64,000 bases of DNA. Source: Alphaproteobacteria bacterium (lineage in GTDB: Bacteria; Pseudomonadota; Alphaproteobacteria; UBA8366; Aestuariispiraceae). This document shows positions 51,984-61,161 of this stretch, one piece after another. The stretch is from contig JASJDC010000011.1 of assembly GCA_030065235.1 (NCBI GenBank), forward strand, positions 62,001-126,000. Direction: 5' to 3'. Under the pieces are notes generated by a model. It did no database searches, had not been told where the DNA came from, and saw only the letters and a list, made by a program, of their open reading frames with translations. Every line of letters starts with the position of its first letter. Within the stretch, counting starts at the first letter, position 1. The position numbers were made by a program, and so were the translations under genes.

Positions 51984-53972
51984 GTGGCTCCGAACGATTT
52001 GACAACGCGACACGCTCACGACCTGCAGCGCCTCCGTCGGGAGAATGAGGCCCTTCGCGCGACGAATGATAAACAACGCGCACGGCTGCATGCGTTTTCC
52101 GACTTTTTGCAGAAGCTGTCGTGGGAAACAGACGCCGAGCACCGCATTCGGCGCGTTTCGGCCTACGTGGATACTGGGCCGCCAAGCGGGCAGGACGACC
52201 GGATCGGAAAGACCCGGTTGCAACTCGCTCAAGAGGGCGTCTACACGCTGCAGAGCGCGGCGCCATTGCAGGCGGCGATGGAACGTCACGAACCGGTGAT
52301 CGATCACATTTTGGAACAGGTCGAGCCAGCCGGGCGCTTCAGCTATTTCAGCCTGTCGGGAACGCCGATGTTCGACCTTTCCGGCGCGTTTACCGGATAT
52401 TGTGGGGTCGCGCACAATGTGACCGACAGCATTCGCCGGCAACGCGAGTCAGAGCGAAACGAGGAGCGGTTTCGGGATTTCGCAGAGGTCGGCACGCATT
52501 GGTTCTGGGAGACCGACAAAGACGGCATTTTCACCATGATCTCTGAGGGATTCGAGATGCTGACCGGCGTCGATTTGAAGGATCAGATCGGCAAGAGCCG
52601 GGCGGATGTGGCTGCGATCGACCAAGAAGCCGGCGTTTATATCAGGGCCATAAACGAAGCCGTGGAGCGGCGAGAAACCTTCAATGACCTGCCGTTGAAA
52701 CGCAAGAACCAGGCCGGCGAAGACAGCTATCTGCGGATCAGCGGCAAACCGGTCTATGGCCCAGACGGGGCCTTTGAAGGCTATCGCGGCGTCGGTCGCG
52801 ACGAGACGGCGAATCATCTGAACCGGCTCGCGCTGGAAGAAAGCGAAAATAGATATCGCGCCTTGATCGAGAACTCCGTCCAAGGCGTCGTCGTGCTGCG
52901 CGACGGTCGGGTTCATTTCGCCAATCAAGCCTTTTGCGACATTGTCGGCTTGTCTGATGCGGAAGACCTCGTCGGCGTCGACGCTTTCGCCTACGTGCAT
53001 CCGGAAGACCGGGATCGTCTGCGCGACTATCAAAGCAAACGGCTGAGCGGAAAAGCGGCGCCGGCGCACTACGAAACACGCTACCTCCGGTCTGACGGGT
53101 CCGTCGTCTGGGCGGATCAACGGGCCGTCGTGATCAATTTCGCCGGACAATTCGCGACTCTGGTCACCGTGATCGATGTGACCGGCCGGCATGAACAAGA
53201 GCAGGCGTTGCTTCGGTCGAAGGTCGAAGCGGAAGCGGCGAATCGGTCGAAGTCTCAGTTCCTGGCGCATATGAGCCACGAGCTTCGAACGCCGCTGAAC
53301 GCGATCATCGGCTTCTCGGAAATCATGCATTCGGAACTCCTTGGCCCGGTCGAGTCAGAGACCTATCGCGGCTATATCGGGGATATCCGACAGAGCGCCG
53401 GACATCTGCTCGATTTGCTGAGCGATATTCTCGACCTGTCGCGTATCGAGGCGGGCCGATTGAATCTGGAGCCGCAGCCCCACCCATTGGAGGATCTGGT
53501 TGGGCCTGCGATTCGTCGCACCAAGGCGAACGCCGACGGTCGCAAGATCGTTTGGACGCCGCCGGATGAACTGTCATCTGATCTCTTCGTGGATCGTCGG
53601 GCCGTTCAGCAGATGCTGGACAATCTATTGACCAACGCTGTCAAATTCACTGATCCATCCGCAGGAGTCATTGAGGTTTCTGCAAAACTCACAGAAGACG
53701 GCTGTACGCTTTGCGTATCGGACAATGGCGTCGGGGTGCGCAAAAGCGATCTGAAACGGATCATCAACCCCTTTGAACAGGTCCGCGCAGACGGCCTGTC
53801 TCGGAATACTCGTGAAGGCGTCGGCCTGGGTCTCGCCATCATCAACGCCTTGGCCGAGGCGCATGGCGCGCGTTTCTGGCTAGAGAGCGTCTTCGGCGAA
53901 GGCTTCTCCGCCTACATCCATTTCCCCGCCCAAACAGGCGGCGCGGACGCCGCGGCCCCGTACAAAGCTTAG
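51984..53972 (+). CDS. PAS-domain sensor histidine kinase
   Basis: The 662-residue kinase starts at GTG 51984. It begins with a short coiled coil and about three PAS domains spanning roughly 35-410. The dimerisation box FLAHMSHELRTPLNAIIGF has the phosphorylated His at 432. The ATPase domain has DNLLTNAVKF, DNGVGV and GVGLGLAI. It has no membrane segment, so it senses a cytosolic signal. No response regulator is nearby. PAS-type kinases of this shape are often found near cell-cycle or stress regulators in alphaproteobacteria. Confidence 0.92.
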   Translation: MAPNDLTTRHAHDLQRLRRENEALRATNDKQRARLHAFSDFLQKLSWETDAEHRIRRVSAYVDTGPPSGQDDRIGKTRLQLAQEGVYTLQSAAPLQAAMERHEPVIDHILEQVEPAGRFSYFSLSGTPMFDLSGAFTGYCGVAHNVTDSIRRQRESERNEERFRDFAEVGTHWFWETDKDGIFTMISEGFEMLTGVDLKDQIGKSRADVAAIDQEAGVYIRAINEAVERRETFNDLPLKRKNQAGEDSYLRISGKPVYGPDGAFEGYRGVGRDETANHLNRLALEESENRYRALIENSVQGVVVLRDGRVHFANQAFCDIVGLSDAEDLVGVDAFAYVHPEDRDRLRDYQSKRLSGKAAPAHYETRYLRSDGSVVWADQRAVVINFAGQFATLVTVIDVTGRHEQEQALLRSKVEAEAANRSKSQFLAHMSHELRTPLNAIIGFSEIMHSELLGPVESETYRGYIGDIRQSAGHLLDLLSDILDLSRIEAGRLNLEPQPHPLEDLVGPAIRRTKANADGRKIVWTPPDELSSDLFVDRRAVQQMLDNLLTNAVKFTDPSAGVIEVSAKLTEDGCTLCVSDNGVGVRKSDLKRIINPFEQVRADGLSRNTREGVGLGLAIINALAEAHGARFWLESVFGEGFSAYIHFPAQTGGADAAAPYKA

Positions 53973-53976
53973 CGCT

Positions 53977-54906
53977 TCACTCGGCGGCTTGCGGCAAAGC
54001 GGCGGCGTTGGCGTAGTCGCGGATGTCGAAGGCGAGATCCGTTAGATCCGTGCGCAGGCCATCGAAAGACGCGCTTCTCTCTAAAGTGCGCTCATTCATG
54101 TAGATCGACCGGTTCAACTCGATCTGCAGACTGTGCCGACCATGCCTCGGATCCGAATAGGCCTGGACGATATAGGCGCCCTTGTAGGGATCATTGACGC
54201 GCACCGTATAGCCCTTAGCCGTCAGACGGTCGCGCACGAAAGCCGTGAAAGCCGGGTCGCAGGATCGGCCGTCGCGGTCGCCCAACACGATATCGGCGCG
54301 GTTGCCGCCAGTGCGCCGCGACACCAGCGGGCTGGAGCCGGCCGGCATGGAATGACAATTGATGTGCCAGACCGCGCCGAATGCAGAGACGGACTCGTGC
54401 AAGAGCCCTTCCAGCGCCGTGTGATAGGGGCGCCAATAGCCTTCGATCCGCGCCATGACTTCCGAGACGGACAGGCGGCGCTGATACATCATCCGGTCCG
54501 GCGGAAAGCTGCGCCAGATCAGGCCGTGGCCAAGCCGGGTCTTGTCACTCGGCCGCAGGACGCCGGGCCAGGCCCCGTCCAACAGCCGGCTGTCCAGATC
54601 CTCCAAGGATCGGTTCGGGTCGATATAGCTGCGCGGGAACTGGGCCGCCAAGAGCGACGCGCCCGCCGCCGTGACGCCGGCATAGAGCGCGTCGACATGG
54701 CTGTCTTGAACGCGAGCGAGGTCCTCGCGGCCCACAACCGTGCCGAAATCCAGCGGAAAATGCGCGCCGCTATGCGGGGAATCGAACACGATCGGCGCGG
54801 CCTGGCCCAGACTGCGACGCAGGTCGAGGACGCCAGGCTGATAGTCGCCCGTTGCGCCGTAAGCCGCACCCTCTGCGGCGTCGCAAGCTCCGTCCTCTGT
54901 CCGCAT
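53977..54906 (-). CDS. N-formylglutamate amidohydrolase family protein
   Basis: The 309-residue protein has the family motifs IVFDSPHSGAHFPLDF, VDALYAG, IDPNRSLEDLD, WHINCHSMP, the Asp-rich ADIVLGDRDGRSCDPAF and SLQIELNRSIYMNE. It hydrolyses N-formylglutamate to glutamate and formate in histidine breakdown or a similar substrate. No hut genes are nearby. I start at ATG 54906, but ATG 54945 is possible. The frame extends to 55158 with no family match there. It converges on the histidine kinase, with 4 bp between. Confidence 0.88.
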   Translation of the reverse strand: MRTEDGACDAAEGAAYGATGDYQPGVLDLRRSLGQAAPIVFDSPHSGAHFPLDFGTVVGREDLARVQDSHVDALYAGVTAAGASLLAAQFPRSYIDPNRSLEDLDSRLLDGAWPGVLRPSDKTRLGHGLIWRSFPPDRMMYQRRLSVSEVMARIEGYWRPYHTALEGLLHESVSAFGAVWHINCHSMPAGSSPLVSRRTGGNRADIVLGDRDGRSCDPAFTAFVRDRLTAKGYTVRVNDPYKGAYIVQAYSDPRHGRHSLQIELNRSIYMNERTLERSASFDGLRTDLTDLAFDIRDYANAAALPQAAE

Positions 54907-55157
54907 CGCTTCAGCTGTCTTTCCGCGTCTGTCCGCCGCCGCCATCCCGCGAAGGCGCGGCTCGGTTGAATGTAGGGGCGCGGCGCCGCCACGGCAAACG
55001 GCGGAGAACGTCATTTGCGACTGATTTGCATATTCCTGCGGGCCGCCCCAACCCCACCGTTCTTTGGCATGGACCGGCGAGGAGGCGCGAACTATGGTCT
55101 GGCCGCACGGAGCTGCACCTCGCAACGCTGTCCCTCTCAGAATGGAGCATTCCCACA

Positions 55158-55625
55158 ATGACCGGCCAAATTGATGAAAGACTAGCGAAAATGGGCGTCA
55201 AACTCGCCGCCGCACCTAAGCCGGCCGCCGCCTATGTGCCCTATGTGAAGACCGGCAATTTGGTCTTCATCTCCGGCCAGGTGCCATTCGTAGACGGTGA
55301 ATTGACCTTCCAGGGCAAGGTCGGCGTCGATTTCACGCTCGAAGAAGCGCAAGAATGTGCACGAATTTGCGCGCTGAATATCCTCTCGGTCGCCAAGGAC
55401 GCCTGCGACGGCGACCTCGACCGCATCACCCGCATCGTCAAACTCGGCGGATTTGTGAACTGCAAGGACGATTTCGAGCAGCATCCCGCCGTGATCAACG
55501 GCGCCAGCAACTTCATGACCGACGTGTTCGGCGAGAAGGGTCAGCATTCGCGCTTCGCGGTCGGCGCCGGCTCGCTGCCTTTCAATGTCGCAGTCGAAAT
55601 CGAAGCGGTGATCGAAATCGCCTAG
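55158..55625 (+). CDS. RidA family protein
   Basis: The 155-residue protein has GNLVFISGQVPFVDG, FQGKVGVDFTLEEAQECARICALNILS, RITRIVKLGGFVNC and the final SRFAVGAGSLPFNVAVEIEAV, where the conserved Arg binds the imine substrate. RidA deaminates reactive enamines or imines. The start at ATG 55158 is consistent with family length. It diverges from the amidohydrolase gene. Confidence 0.93.
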   Translation: MTGQIDERLAKMGVKLAAAPKPAAAYVPYVKTGNLVFISGQVPFVDGELTFQGKVGVDFTLEEAQECARICALNILSVAKDACDGDLDRITRIVKLGGFVNCKDDFEQHPAVINGASNFMTDVFGEKGQHSRFAVGAGSLPFNVAVEIEAVIEIA

Positions 55626-55637
55626 ACTGCCTCCACG

Positions 55638-57227
55638 CTAAAGCGCCTTCAGGATCGCGCGCGCGGCGTTTCGGCCCGGCAGGCCGGAGACGCCGCCACC
55701 GGGATGCGCGCCTGAGCCGCAGAGATACAGGCCTTTGATCGGCATCGCGTGGCGTGCATAGCCGGGCGCCGGACGCATCGAGAAGATCTGATCGAGATGG
55801 AGCGCGCCGTGGAAGATGTCGCCGCCCGGCATGCCCAAGGCGGTCTCGATGTCTTCTGGGGAATTGATCTGTCGCGCGATCACCGCGTCCCGGAAGTTTG
55901 GCGCGTAGTCGGTCACCGTCTCGATGATCGCATCCGCCGCCGCTTCCCGCTCCGCCCGCCAACTTCGTCCGTCAGGCAGATGACGGCGGAAATGCTGGCA
56001 GAACAGGCTCATCACATGGCGACCCGGCGGCGCCAGCGTGTCGTCGAGAATCGACGGCATGCACATCGAGATCACCGGCCGGCGCGACCAGCCCTCGGCG
56101 CGGGCGTCGTCATAGGCCGCCTGGATGTAGGGCAAGGACGGGCAGATATCGATTGTGCCGTTCAGATGGGTCAGATCATCCGGATCGCCGCGCCATGAGC
56201 TGAAACGCGGCGCTTCGGACAGAGCGACATTCATCCGGAAGGTCGCGCTTTCGCTGCGCCATCCTTTCATGCGGCGCGCAAAGTCGGCCGGGGTCAGCGC
56301 CGGATCGACCATTTTGTTGAACAACAGCTTGGGGCTGACATTCGCCGCCGCCGTGCGCGCCACAATCCGGGTTCCGTCTTCGAGAACCACGCCCGACACG
56401 CCACGGCGCGCATCAGCGATGACTTCCACCACAGCCGCCTCGGTCCTGATCTCAACGCCCGCCTCGCGGCAAGCGGACGCCAAGGCCTGGGTGATGGCGC
56501 CCATGCCGCCCTTCGCGTGGCCCCAGGCCCCGGTGCGGCCGTTCACCTGGCCGAACGCGTGATGCAAGAGCACATAGGCTGAGCCTGGATGATACGGCCC
56601 GACGAAATTGCCGATCACCCCTTCGAAACCGAACAGACCTTTGATCAGGTCGCTTTCGAACCAACGGTCGAGATAGTCGCCGATCGACATCGTCATCAAA
56701 TCGGCCAGATCGGTCTGCGCCTGGGTCGAGAGACGCGCCAGCGATCCGGCCGTCAGGACGGCGCGCGCCAGATCCGCCAGGCCACCGCCGAAATTGGGCG
56801 GCGGGCTTTCGGCGGCGCCGCGCAAGGCCTCGGCGACGACGGCCAGCCTGTCGTCGAACGATTCATAGGCCTCGGCGTCCGCCTTTGAGAAGCGCGCAAT
56901 TTCGGCCCGCGCCCGCGCCTTGTCGCGCGGCAAAGACAAATGGTCGCCCTCCAGGACCGAAAAACTGCCGCCGGAGCGGTCCTGGATCACCAAACCATGG
57001 CGCGTGAGGTCCAGATCGCGAATGACATGCGGGCTCAACAGGCTGACCAGATAGGAGAAGACCGAATTCCGGAAACCCGGGTGGAACTCCTCGGTGATCG
57101 CGGCCCCGCCCACGATGGCGCGCCGTTCCAGGACGATTGTCTTCAGCCCGCCGCGCGCCAGATAAGCGGCGCAGGTGAGGCCATTATGACCGCCGCCGAT
57201 CACCGCGACATCATAGCTCTCCGTCAT
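55638..57227 (-). CDS. NAD(P)/FAD-dependent oxidoreductase, PYROXD2/CrtI-like
   Basis: The 529-residue flavoprotein starts with VAVIGGGHNGLTCAAYLARGGLKTIVLERRAIVGGAA, a full FAD-binding loop. It carries WGHAKGGMGAITQALASACREAGVEI in the middle. The C-terminal second flavin site is LYLCGSGAHPGGGVSGLPGRNAA. It resembles PYROXD2 proteins, relatives of phytoene desaturase. There are no carotenoid synthesis genes next to it, so a carotenoid role is unlikely. It diverges from the acyltransferase gene and converges on ridA. Confidence 0.9.
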   Translation of the reverse strand: MTESYDVAVIGGGHNGLTCAAYLARGGLKTIVLERRAIVGGAAITEEFHPGFRNSVFSYLVSLLSPHVIRDLDLTRHGLVIQDRSGGSFSVLEGDHLSLPRDKARARAEIARFSKADAEAYESFDDRLAVVAEALRGAAESPPPNFGGGLADLARAVLTAGSLARLSTQAQTDLADLMTMSIGDYLDRWFESDLIKGLFGFEGVIGNFVGPYHPGSAYVLLHHAFGQVNGRTGAWGHAKGGMGAITQALASACREAGVEIRTEAAVVEVIADARRGVSGVVLEDGTRIVARTAAANVSPKLLFNKMVDPALTPADFARRMKGWRSESATFRMNVALSEAPRFSSWRGDPDDLTHLNGTIDICPSLPYIQAAYDDARAEGWSRRPVISMCMPSILDDTLAPPGRHVMSLFCQHFRRHLPDGRSWRAEREAAADAIIETVTDYAPNFRDAVIARQINSPEDIETALGMPGGDIFHGALHLDQIFSMRPAPGYARHAMPIKGLYLCGSGAHPGGGVSGLPGRNAARAILKAL

Positions 57228-57384
57228 CCGCTCCCTCCCTGGCGCCGGCCTCCGCGCCGCCGGTCCGGAAGAAACCGTTGAGCGGCGGCGCGCGTATCTT
57301 AACTATGACGCGGCGCGGGATTTGGAAATCACGCGCAGACCGCGCCAGTCCGATCGAGCCCCACCCAGCTTTGGAAGGGACGAC

Positions 57385-58590
57385 ATGCCAGACGGCGAAA
57401 GCCTGTTGCAGATCGAAACCGTGTCGTCGATTGGCGCCGTATCGGCCGAGGATTGGGACGGGTGCGCGGGCGGAAGTAATCCGTTTCTGAGCCATGCTTT
57501 CCTTTACGCGTTGGAGGAGAGCCGCTCGGTTTGCCGCGAAGAAGGATGGCTGCCTCAGCATCTCGTACTAAAAGACGCGGCCGGCGCGCTGCTCGGCGCG
57601 GCGCCGCTTTATCTCAAGGGTCACAGCCAGGGCGAGTACATCTTCGACTATTCCTGGGCGCACGCCTATGAACGCGCCGGCGGGCGCTACTATCCGAAGC
57701 TGCTCTCCGCCATTCCCTTCACCCCGGTGACGGGCCCGCGGATCCTGACCCGCAGCGGCGAGACGGCGGAGACCGACGCCGCGCTGCGCGGCGCTCTGAT
57801 CAATGGATTGGTCGAAGTCGCGCGTCAGCTTCAGGTCTCATCGATGCATGTAAACTTCCCGAGCGAGGCGGATGCGCGGGCGTTTGACGAGGCCGGCTTC
57901 CTGTTGCGCCACGGCCATCAATATCATTGGTCGAACGGCGCCGATCCGGAGTCGGGCGCAGAAGCGGCGCAGGCGAAGTTCGAAAGCTTTGACGATTTCC
58001 TGGGCGTGTTGAGCAGCCGAAAGCGCAAGAACATTCGCAAAGAGCGCCGCAAGGTCTCCGAAGCCGGTTTGCGCCTGGAACGGCTGACCGGCGACGCCTT
58101 GCGGTCGGAGCATTGGGACGCGTTCTACGCCTTCTACAAAGAGACCTATGACCGCAAGTGGGGGCACCCCTATCTGACCCGCGCTTTCTTTGAGATCGCC
58201 CAAGCGACGCTGCGCGACAAGATCCTCTTGGTTCTGGCCTATGAAGGGGATCGGCCGGTCGCCGGCGCGCTGAACCTGATCGGCGAGACGGCGCTCTATG
58301 GCCGGAATTGGGGATCGGACGGGCGCTATCCGTTTCTGCATTTCGAGGCTTGCTACTACCAGGCCATCGATTTCGCCATCGAACGCGGTCTCGCGACCGT
58401 CGAGGCGGGCACCCAGGGCGAGCACAAGATCCAGCGCGGCTATCGCCCGGTCCGAACCTTCTCCGCCCACCATATCGCCGATCCCGGCTTTCGCTCGGCG
58501 GTCGAGCAATTCCTGATCAGTGAACGCCGCGAAGTCGCCCATATCATGGACTATCTCGACCAGCATTCGCCCTATCGGAAAGAGGCCTAG
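57385..58590 (+). CDS. GNAT-like acyltransferase, DUF482/COG3146
   Basis: This 401-residue protein matches the COG3146 family ([68 protein letters not shown]). It has two GNAT-like halves, as in FemAB-type aminoacyl transferases. The family has been called a peptidogalycan-synthesis protein, but the true reaction is unknown. ATG 57385 is chosen over a longer frame from 57322. Confidence 0.88.
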   Translation: MPDGESLLQIETVSSIGAVSAEDWDGCAGGSNPFLSHAFLYALEESRSVCREEGWLPQHLVLKDAAGALLGAAPLYLKGHSQGEYIFDYSWAHAYERAGGRYYPKLLSAIPFTPVTGPRILTRSGETAETDAALRGALINGLVEVARQLQVSSMHVNFPSEADARAFDEAGFLLRHGHQYHWSNGADPESGAEAAQAKFESFDDFLGVLSSRKRKNIRKERRKVSEAGLRLERLTGDALRSEHWDAFYAFYKETYDRKWGHPYLTRAFFEIAQATLRDKILLVLAYEGDRPVAGALNLIGETALYGRNWGSDGRYPFLHFEACYYQAIDFAIERGLATVEAGTQGEHKIQRGYRPVRTFSAHHIADPGFRSAVEQFLISERREVAHIMDYLDQHSPYRKEA

Positions 58591-58664
58591 GGCCTTCCAC
58601 CGCTTGGTTTTCAGCTTTCGACCGAGCCATTGCGTTCAGCGGGCGGGCGCCTATATTCCGCCGC

Positions 58665-59831
58665 ATGCCGCAAGACTTGAACAGCATGGGCTTCGCCAAA
58701 GCGCCGGAGGACACCCGCATCGTTGTCGCGATGTCGGGCGGCGTGGACTCGTCAGTCACCGCCGCCTTGCTGAAAGAGCAGGGCTACGACGTGGTCGGCG
58801 TCACATTGCAGCTCTACGATCACGGCCAAGCCGTCGGCCGCAAGGGGGCCTGCTGCGCCGGCCAGGACATCCATGACGCCCGCAACGTCGCCGCCGAATT
58901 GGGCTTCCCCCACTATGTGCTGGATTACGAAAGCCGGTTCCGCGAGAGCGTGATCGAGGATTTCGTCGAGTCCTATATCAACGGCGAGACGCCGATCCCC
59001 TGTGTGCGTTGTAACCAGACGGTGAAGTTTCGCGACCTGCTGGGCGCCGCCCGCGATCTGGGCGCGGAAGCGCTGGCGACCGGTCACTATGTCCAGCGCG
59101 CGGTCGTCGACGGTCGCGCCAGGCTGGCGCCGGCGGTCGATCGCAGCAAGGATCAAAGCTATTTCCTGTTCGCGACCACCCAAGAGCAACTCGGCTATTT
59201 GCGCTTTCCCTTGGGCGGCCTGACCAAGGCGGAAACCCGCGCCCATGCCGAGCGTTTCGCCTTGCCGGTCGCGGCCAAACCGGACAGCCAGGATATTTGC
59301 TTCGTGCCGAACGGCTCCTACGCCGCCGTCGTCTCCAAGATCCGGCCCGACGCCGCGGTTCCGGGCGATATCGTGCATCTCGACGGCGCGGTGTTGGGCC
59401 GGCATGACGGGGTCGTCAATTACACGATCGGTCAGCGGCGCGGGTTGGGCGTCGGCGGCCGGCGCGAGGCGCAGGGCCGCGACGGCGAGAGCGAGCCGCT
59501 CTATGTCGTGCGCATCGATCCCGGCCTGAACCGCGTCATTGTCGGCCCGCGCGCGGCGCTCGCGGTGGAGGAGATCACGCTGAACGGGGTCAATTGGCTG
59601 GGCGACGGCAAGCTGACCGAAGGTCCGCGCGATCTCATGGTCAAAATCCGCAACACCATGGCGCCGGTCCCAGCCACGGTCTCGGCCGACGCGTTGGGCG
59701 ATGTGCGTGTCCGGTTCGCAACGCCGGAATTTGGCGTTTCGCCCGGTCAAGCCTGCGTCTTTTATGACGGCGGTCATGTCCTGGGCGGCGGCTGGATCGC
59801 CCGCCAAGCGGACCGCGCTGAGGCCGCCTGA
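58665..59831 (+). CDS. mnmA: tRNA 2-thiouridine(34) synthase
   Basis: The 388-residue enzyme has the ATP pyrophosphatase loop SGGVDSS at 24-30. The catalytic cysteine is in VRCNQTVKF (Cys116) and its partner in SQDICF (Cys212). The N-terminal [14 protein letters not shown] segment is also typical. It adds sulfur to U34 of Lys, Glu and Gln tRNAs. The start may be at ATG 58665 or 58686. A tRNA gene follows 120 bp later. Confidence 0.96.
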   Translation: MPQDLNSMGFAKAPEDTRIVVAMSGGVDSSVTAALLKEQGYDVVGVTLQLYDHGQAVGRKGACCAGQDIHDARNVAAELGFPHYVLDYESRFRESVIEDFVESYINGETPIPCVRCNQTVKFRDLLGAARDLGAEALATGHYVQRAVVDGRARLAPAVDRSKDQSYFLFATTQEQLGYLRFPLGGLTKAETRAHAERFALPVAAKPDSQDICFVPNGSYAAVVSKIRPDAAVPGDIVHLDGAVLGRHDGVVNYTIGQRRGLGVGGRREAQGRDGESEPLYVVRIDPGLNRVIVGPRAALAVEEITLNGVNWLGDGKLTEGPRDLMVKIRNTMAPVPATVSADALGDVRVRFATPEFGVSPGQACVFYDGGHVLGGGWIARQADRAEAA

Positions 59832-59873
59832 AACCGGCTTTTTCGCAAGGATAGCGCCACGCCGGCGCCGCCC

Positions 59874-59902
59874 TTGACACGCGCAGGCGCAAAAAATAAA
59901 CA
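59874..59902 (+). promoter_or_regulatory. Promoter of the tRNA gene
   Basis: TTGACA (59874-59879) is followed after 17 bp by TAAACA (59897-59902), about 50 bp before the tRNA. The perfect -35 box fits a strong stable-RNA promoter. Confidence 0.65.
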
Positions 59903-59951
59903 AGCGGCTCTTCGACGCCCGGCACTCAATCAGATCGGCAGGCGCGTCCGG

Positions 59952-60027
59952 GGCGGATTAGCTCAGTGGTTAGAGCAGAGGAATCATAATCCTTGTGTCC
60001 GGGGTTCAAATCCCTGATCCGCCACCA
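59952..60027 (+). tRNA. tRNA with CAT anticodon (Ile2 or elongator Met)
   Basis: A full cloverleaf is visible. The acceptor GGCGGAT pairs with ATCCGCC and the D arm is GCTC...GAGC. The anticodon stem GAGGA/TCCTT surrounds loop ATCATAA, and the T arm CGGGG/CCCTG surrounds TTCAAAT. The discriminator A is followed by an encoded CCA. The anticodon is CAT. It is not the initiator, because the first pair is a normal G-C. The D and anticodon arms look closer to the Ile2 type, which needs lysidine, but elongator Met remains possible. Its last 44 bases before the terminal CA of the CCA end are duplicated downstream. Confidence 0.93.
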
Positions 60028-60066
60028 CTTTTCAATGACGTAGCAGAAACACGACTAGCGGAAAAC

Positions 60067-60087
60067 CGTGTAAAGATCGTGTAAAGA
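60067..60087 (+). promoter_or_regulatory. Paired CGTGTAAAGA motifs, left end of the mini-element
   Basis: CGTGTAAAGA occurs at 60067-60076 and 60078-60087, 11 bp apart. The same 10-mer recurs at 60901-60910, followed 11-12 bp on by a weaker CCGTGTATAA. Direct pairs near both att repeats resemble arm-type sites for a tyrosine recombinase or its accessory factor. Confidence 0.45.
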
Positions 60088-60259
60088 AGCGATAGCGTAG
60101 TGTGTCACCCTACACGATGCTTCACGTCACTATTTGAACAAAGCATCCCCATTCGGCCTCGCCAATAAAGTCTGCTTATGACCCAACTGGAACACTAAGC
60201 GTTGACTGTCAGAACATTGTTCAATTACGTCGAAGCGCTGTTTCTTGCGCTGGGGAATT

Positions 60260-60793
60260 ATGAGTAAGGGCTGGAAAGTCTACTGGGCGGTCGTTGCCAT
60301 CACGGTTGCGAATTACTTGACTATGGTTCTGTGGTCTCTCCCACTGGTAAGTGAGATGGCTGATGGAGGGGCGCCTTTTGACATGCGCCCGGGAGGCTAT
60401 TCCTTCGAAGAGGCTCGTGTGTTCCTTTCCGCAATGAGCAGCGAGGGTCGTGAGTTCTATCTCAACACGCAACAGCTCTTGGACTTCTTTTACCCCACGT
60501 TATTCGCAATTACTGTGTCAATCGCCTTGGTCCATTTGACGCCACGGTATTGGGGATGGATTTTGGCGTTGGTAGCGATTGCGGCAGGGGCCTTTGATCA
60601 CCTTGAGAATGGCGCCGTGGCTATCATGCTAGGCGTTACGCCAGACTTGGTCACCGAGGCCATGGTCTCCTCCGCAAGTAATTGGACAGTGGCAAAGTCG
60701 ATCTCTACCACTTTCGTATCGATAGCCCTGCTGGTGGTCCTTTGCACAAAGGGCATTGCCTGGTTCAAATCCCGAAGAGCCAAAGGCGCATAG
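60260..60793 (+). CDS. Hypothetical four-helix membrane protein, cargo of the mini-element
   Basis: The 177-residue protein has about four membrane helices: VYWAVVAITVANYLTMVLWSLPLV, LLDFFYPTLFAITVSIALVHL, YWGWILALVAIAAGAFDHLENGAVAIMLG and TFVSIALLVVLCTKGIAWF. A soluble loop with GGYSFEEARVFLSAMSSEGREFYL lies between the first and second. I do not know a function, though similar small membrane proteins occur in proteobacteria. ATG 60260 is preferred to 60245. It is the only gene in the element and has AT-richer codons. Confidence 0.75.
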   Translation: MSKGWKVYWAVVAITVANYLTMVLWSLPLVSEMADGGAPFDMRPGGYSFEEARVFLSAMSSEGREFYLNTQQLLDFFYPTLFAITVSIALVHLTPRYWGWILALVAIAAGAFDHLENGAVAIMLGVTPDLVTEAMVSSASNWTVAKSISTTFVSIALLVVLCTKGIAWFKSRRAKGA

Positions 60794-60854
60794 ACCAATC
60801 CCTGCGGATAGCCCGCAGTTGGCGCATAGCAGACAAAAAGCTCTCTGCGCTTCT

Positions 60855-60879
60855 AAAGTGTCGCGATTCACGACACTTT
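60855..60879 (+). terminator. Stem-loop after the membrane-protein gene
   Basis: AAAGTGTCG (60855-60863) pairs with CGACACTTT (60871-60879) around a 7-base loop, 62 bp after the stop. The run of three T bases is short, so termination is plausible but not certain. Confidence 0.6.
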
Positions 60880-60900
60880 GGTCGGGCAAGAAAACAGTTT

Positions 60901-60910
60901 CGTGTAAAGA
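60901..60910 (+). promoter_or_regulatory. CGTGTAAAGA motif, right end of the mini-element
   Basis: This 10-mer matches the two at 60067-60087 exactly and lies 65 bp inside the right repeat. A related CCGTGTATAA follows at 60912-60921, so the right end also has a direct pair. Confidence 0.45.
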
Positions 60911-60975
60911 ACCGTGTATAATCCCGACACATCTCTGCAACTTAACTGGTAGCTAAACAACTTTCAGTGCATACA

Positions 60976-61019
60976 AATCATAATCCTTGTGTCCGGGGTT
61001 CAAATCCCTGATCCGCCAC
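60976..61019 (+). repeat. att-like copy of the tRNA 3' half
   Basis: The sequence is an exact copy of 59982-60025, from the anticodon loop to the first C of the CCA end. The 5' half of a tRNA is missing here, so it is not a functional gene. Confidence 0.92.
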
Positions 61020-61161
61020 TATCTTTTTTTCGAAACAGAAGCTTAGGTCATTCGAGATTTGTCGAAGCACAAAGTTGTTCATTAACAGATCGTGTGAGGC
61101 GTCTAAAGTATTGGGATCACCGATGCTTTGGGTCGCACCAGCGCTTTGCATCGGTAATGGT

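Larger units (their letters stand above)
59982..61019. mobile_element. Mini integrated element bounded by tRNA-derived direct repeats
   Basis: The 44 bp 59982-60025 inside the tRNA recur exactly at 60976-61019, exactly 994 bp further on. This is the signature of site-specific insertion into a tRNA 3' end, with the left copy restoring the tRNA. The inside holds one membrane-protein gene, a terminator and paired CGTGTAAAGA motifs near both ends, but no integrase. It is either a relic or a non-autonomous element that borrows a recombinase. Confidence 0.8.

Noticed and set aside
60976-61019. A second tRNA gene downstream of the first
   Set aside because: Only the 3' half is present, with no D arm or acceptor 5' strand and a broken CCA. 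It is an att-like duplicate.
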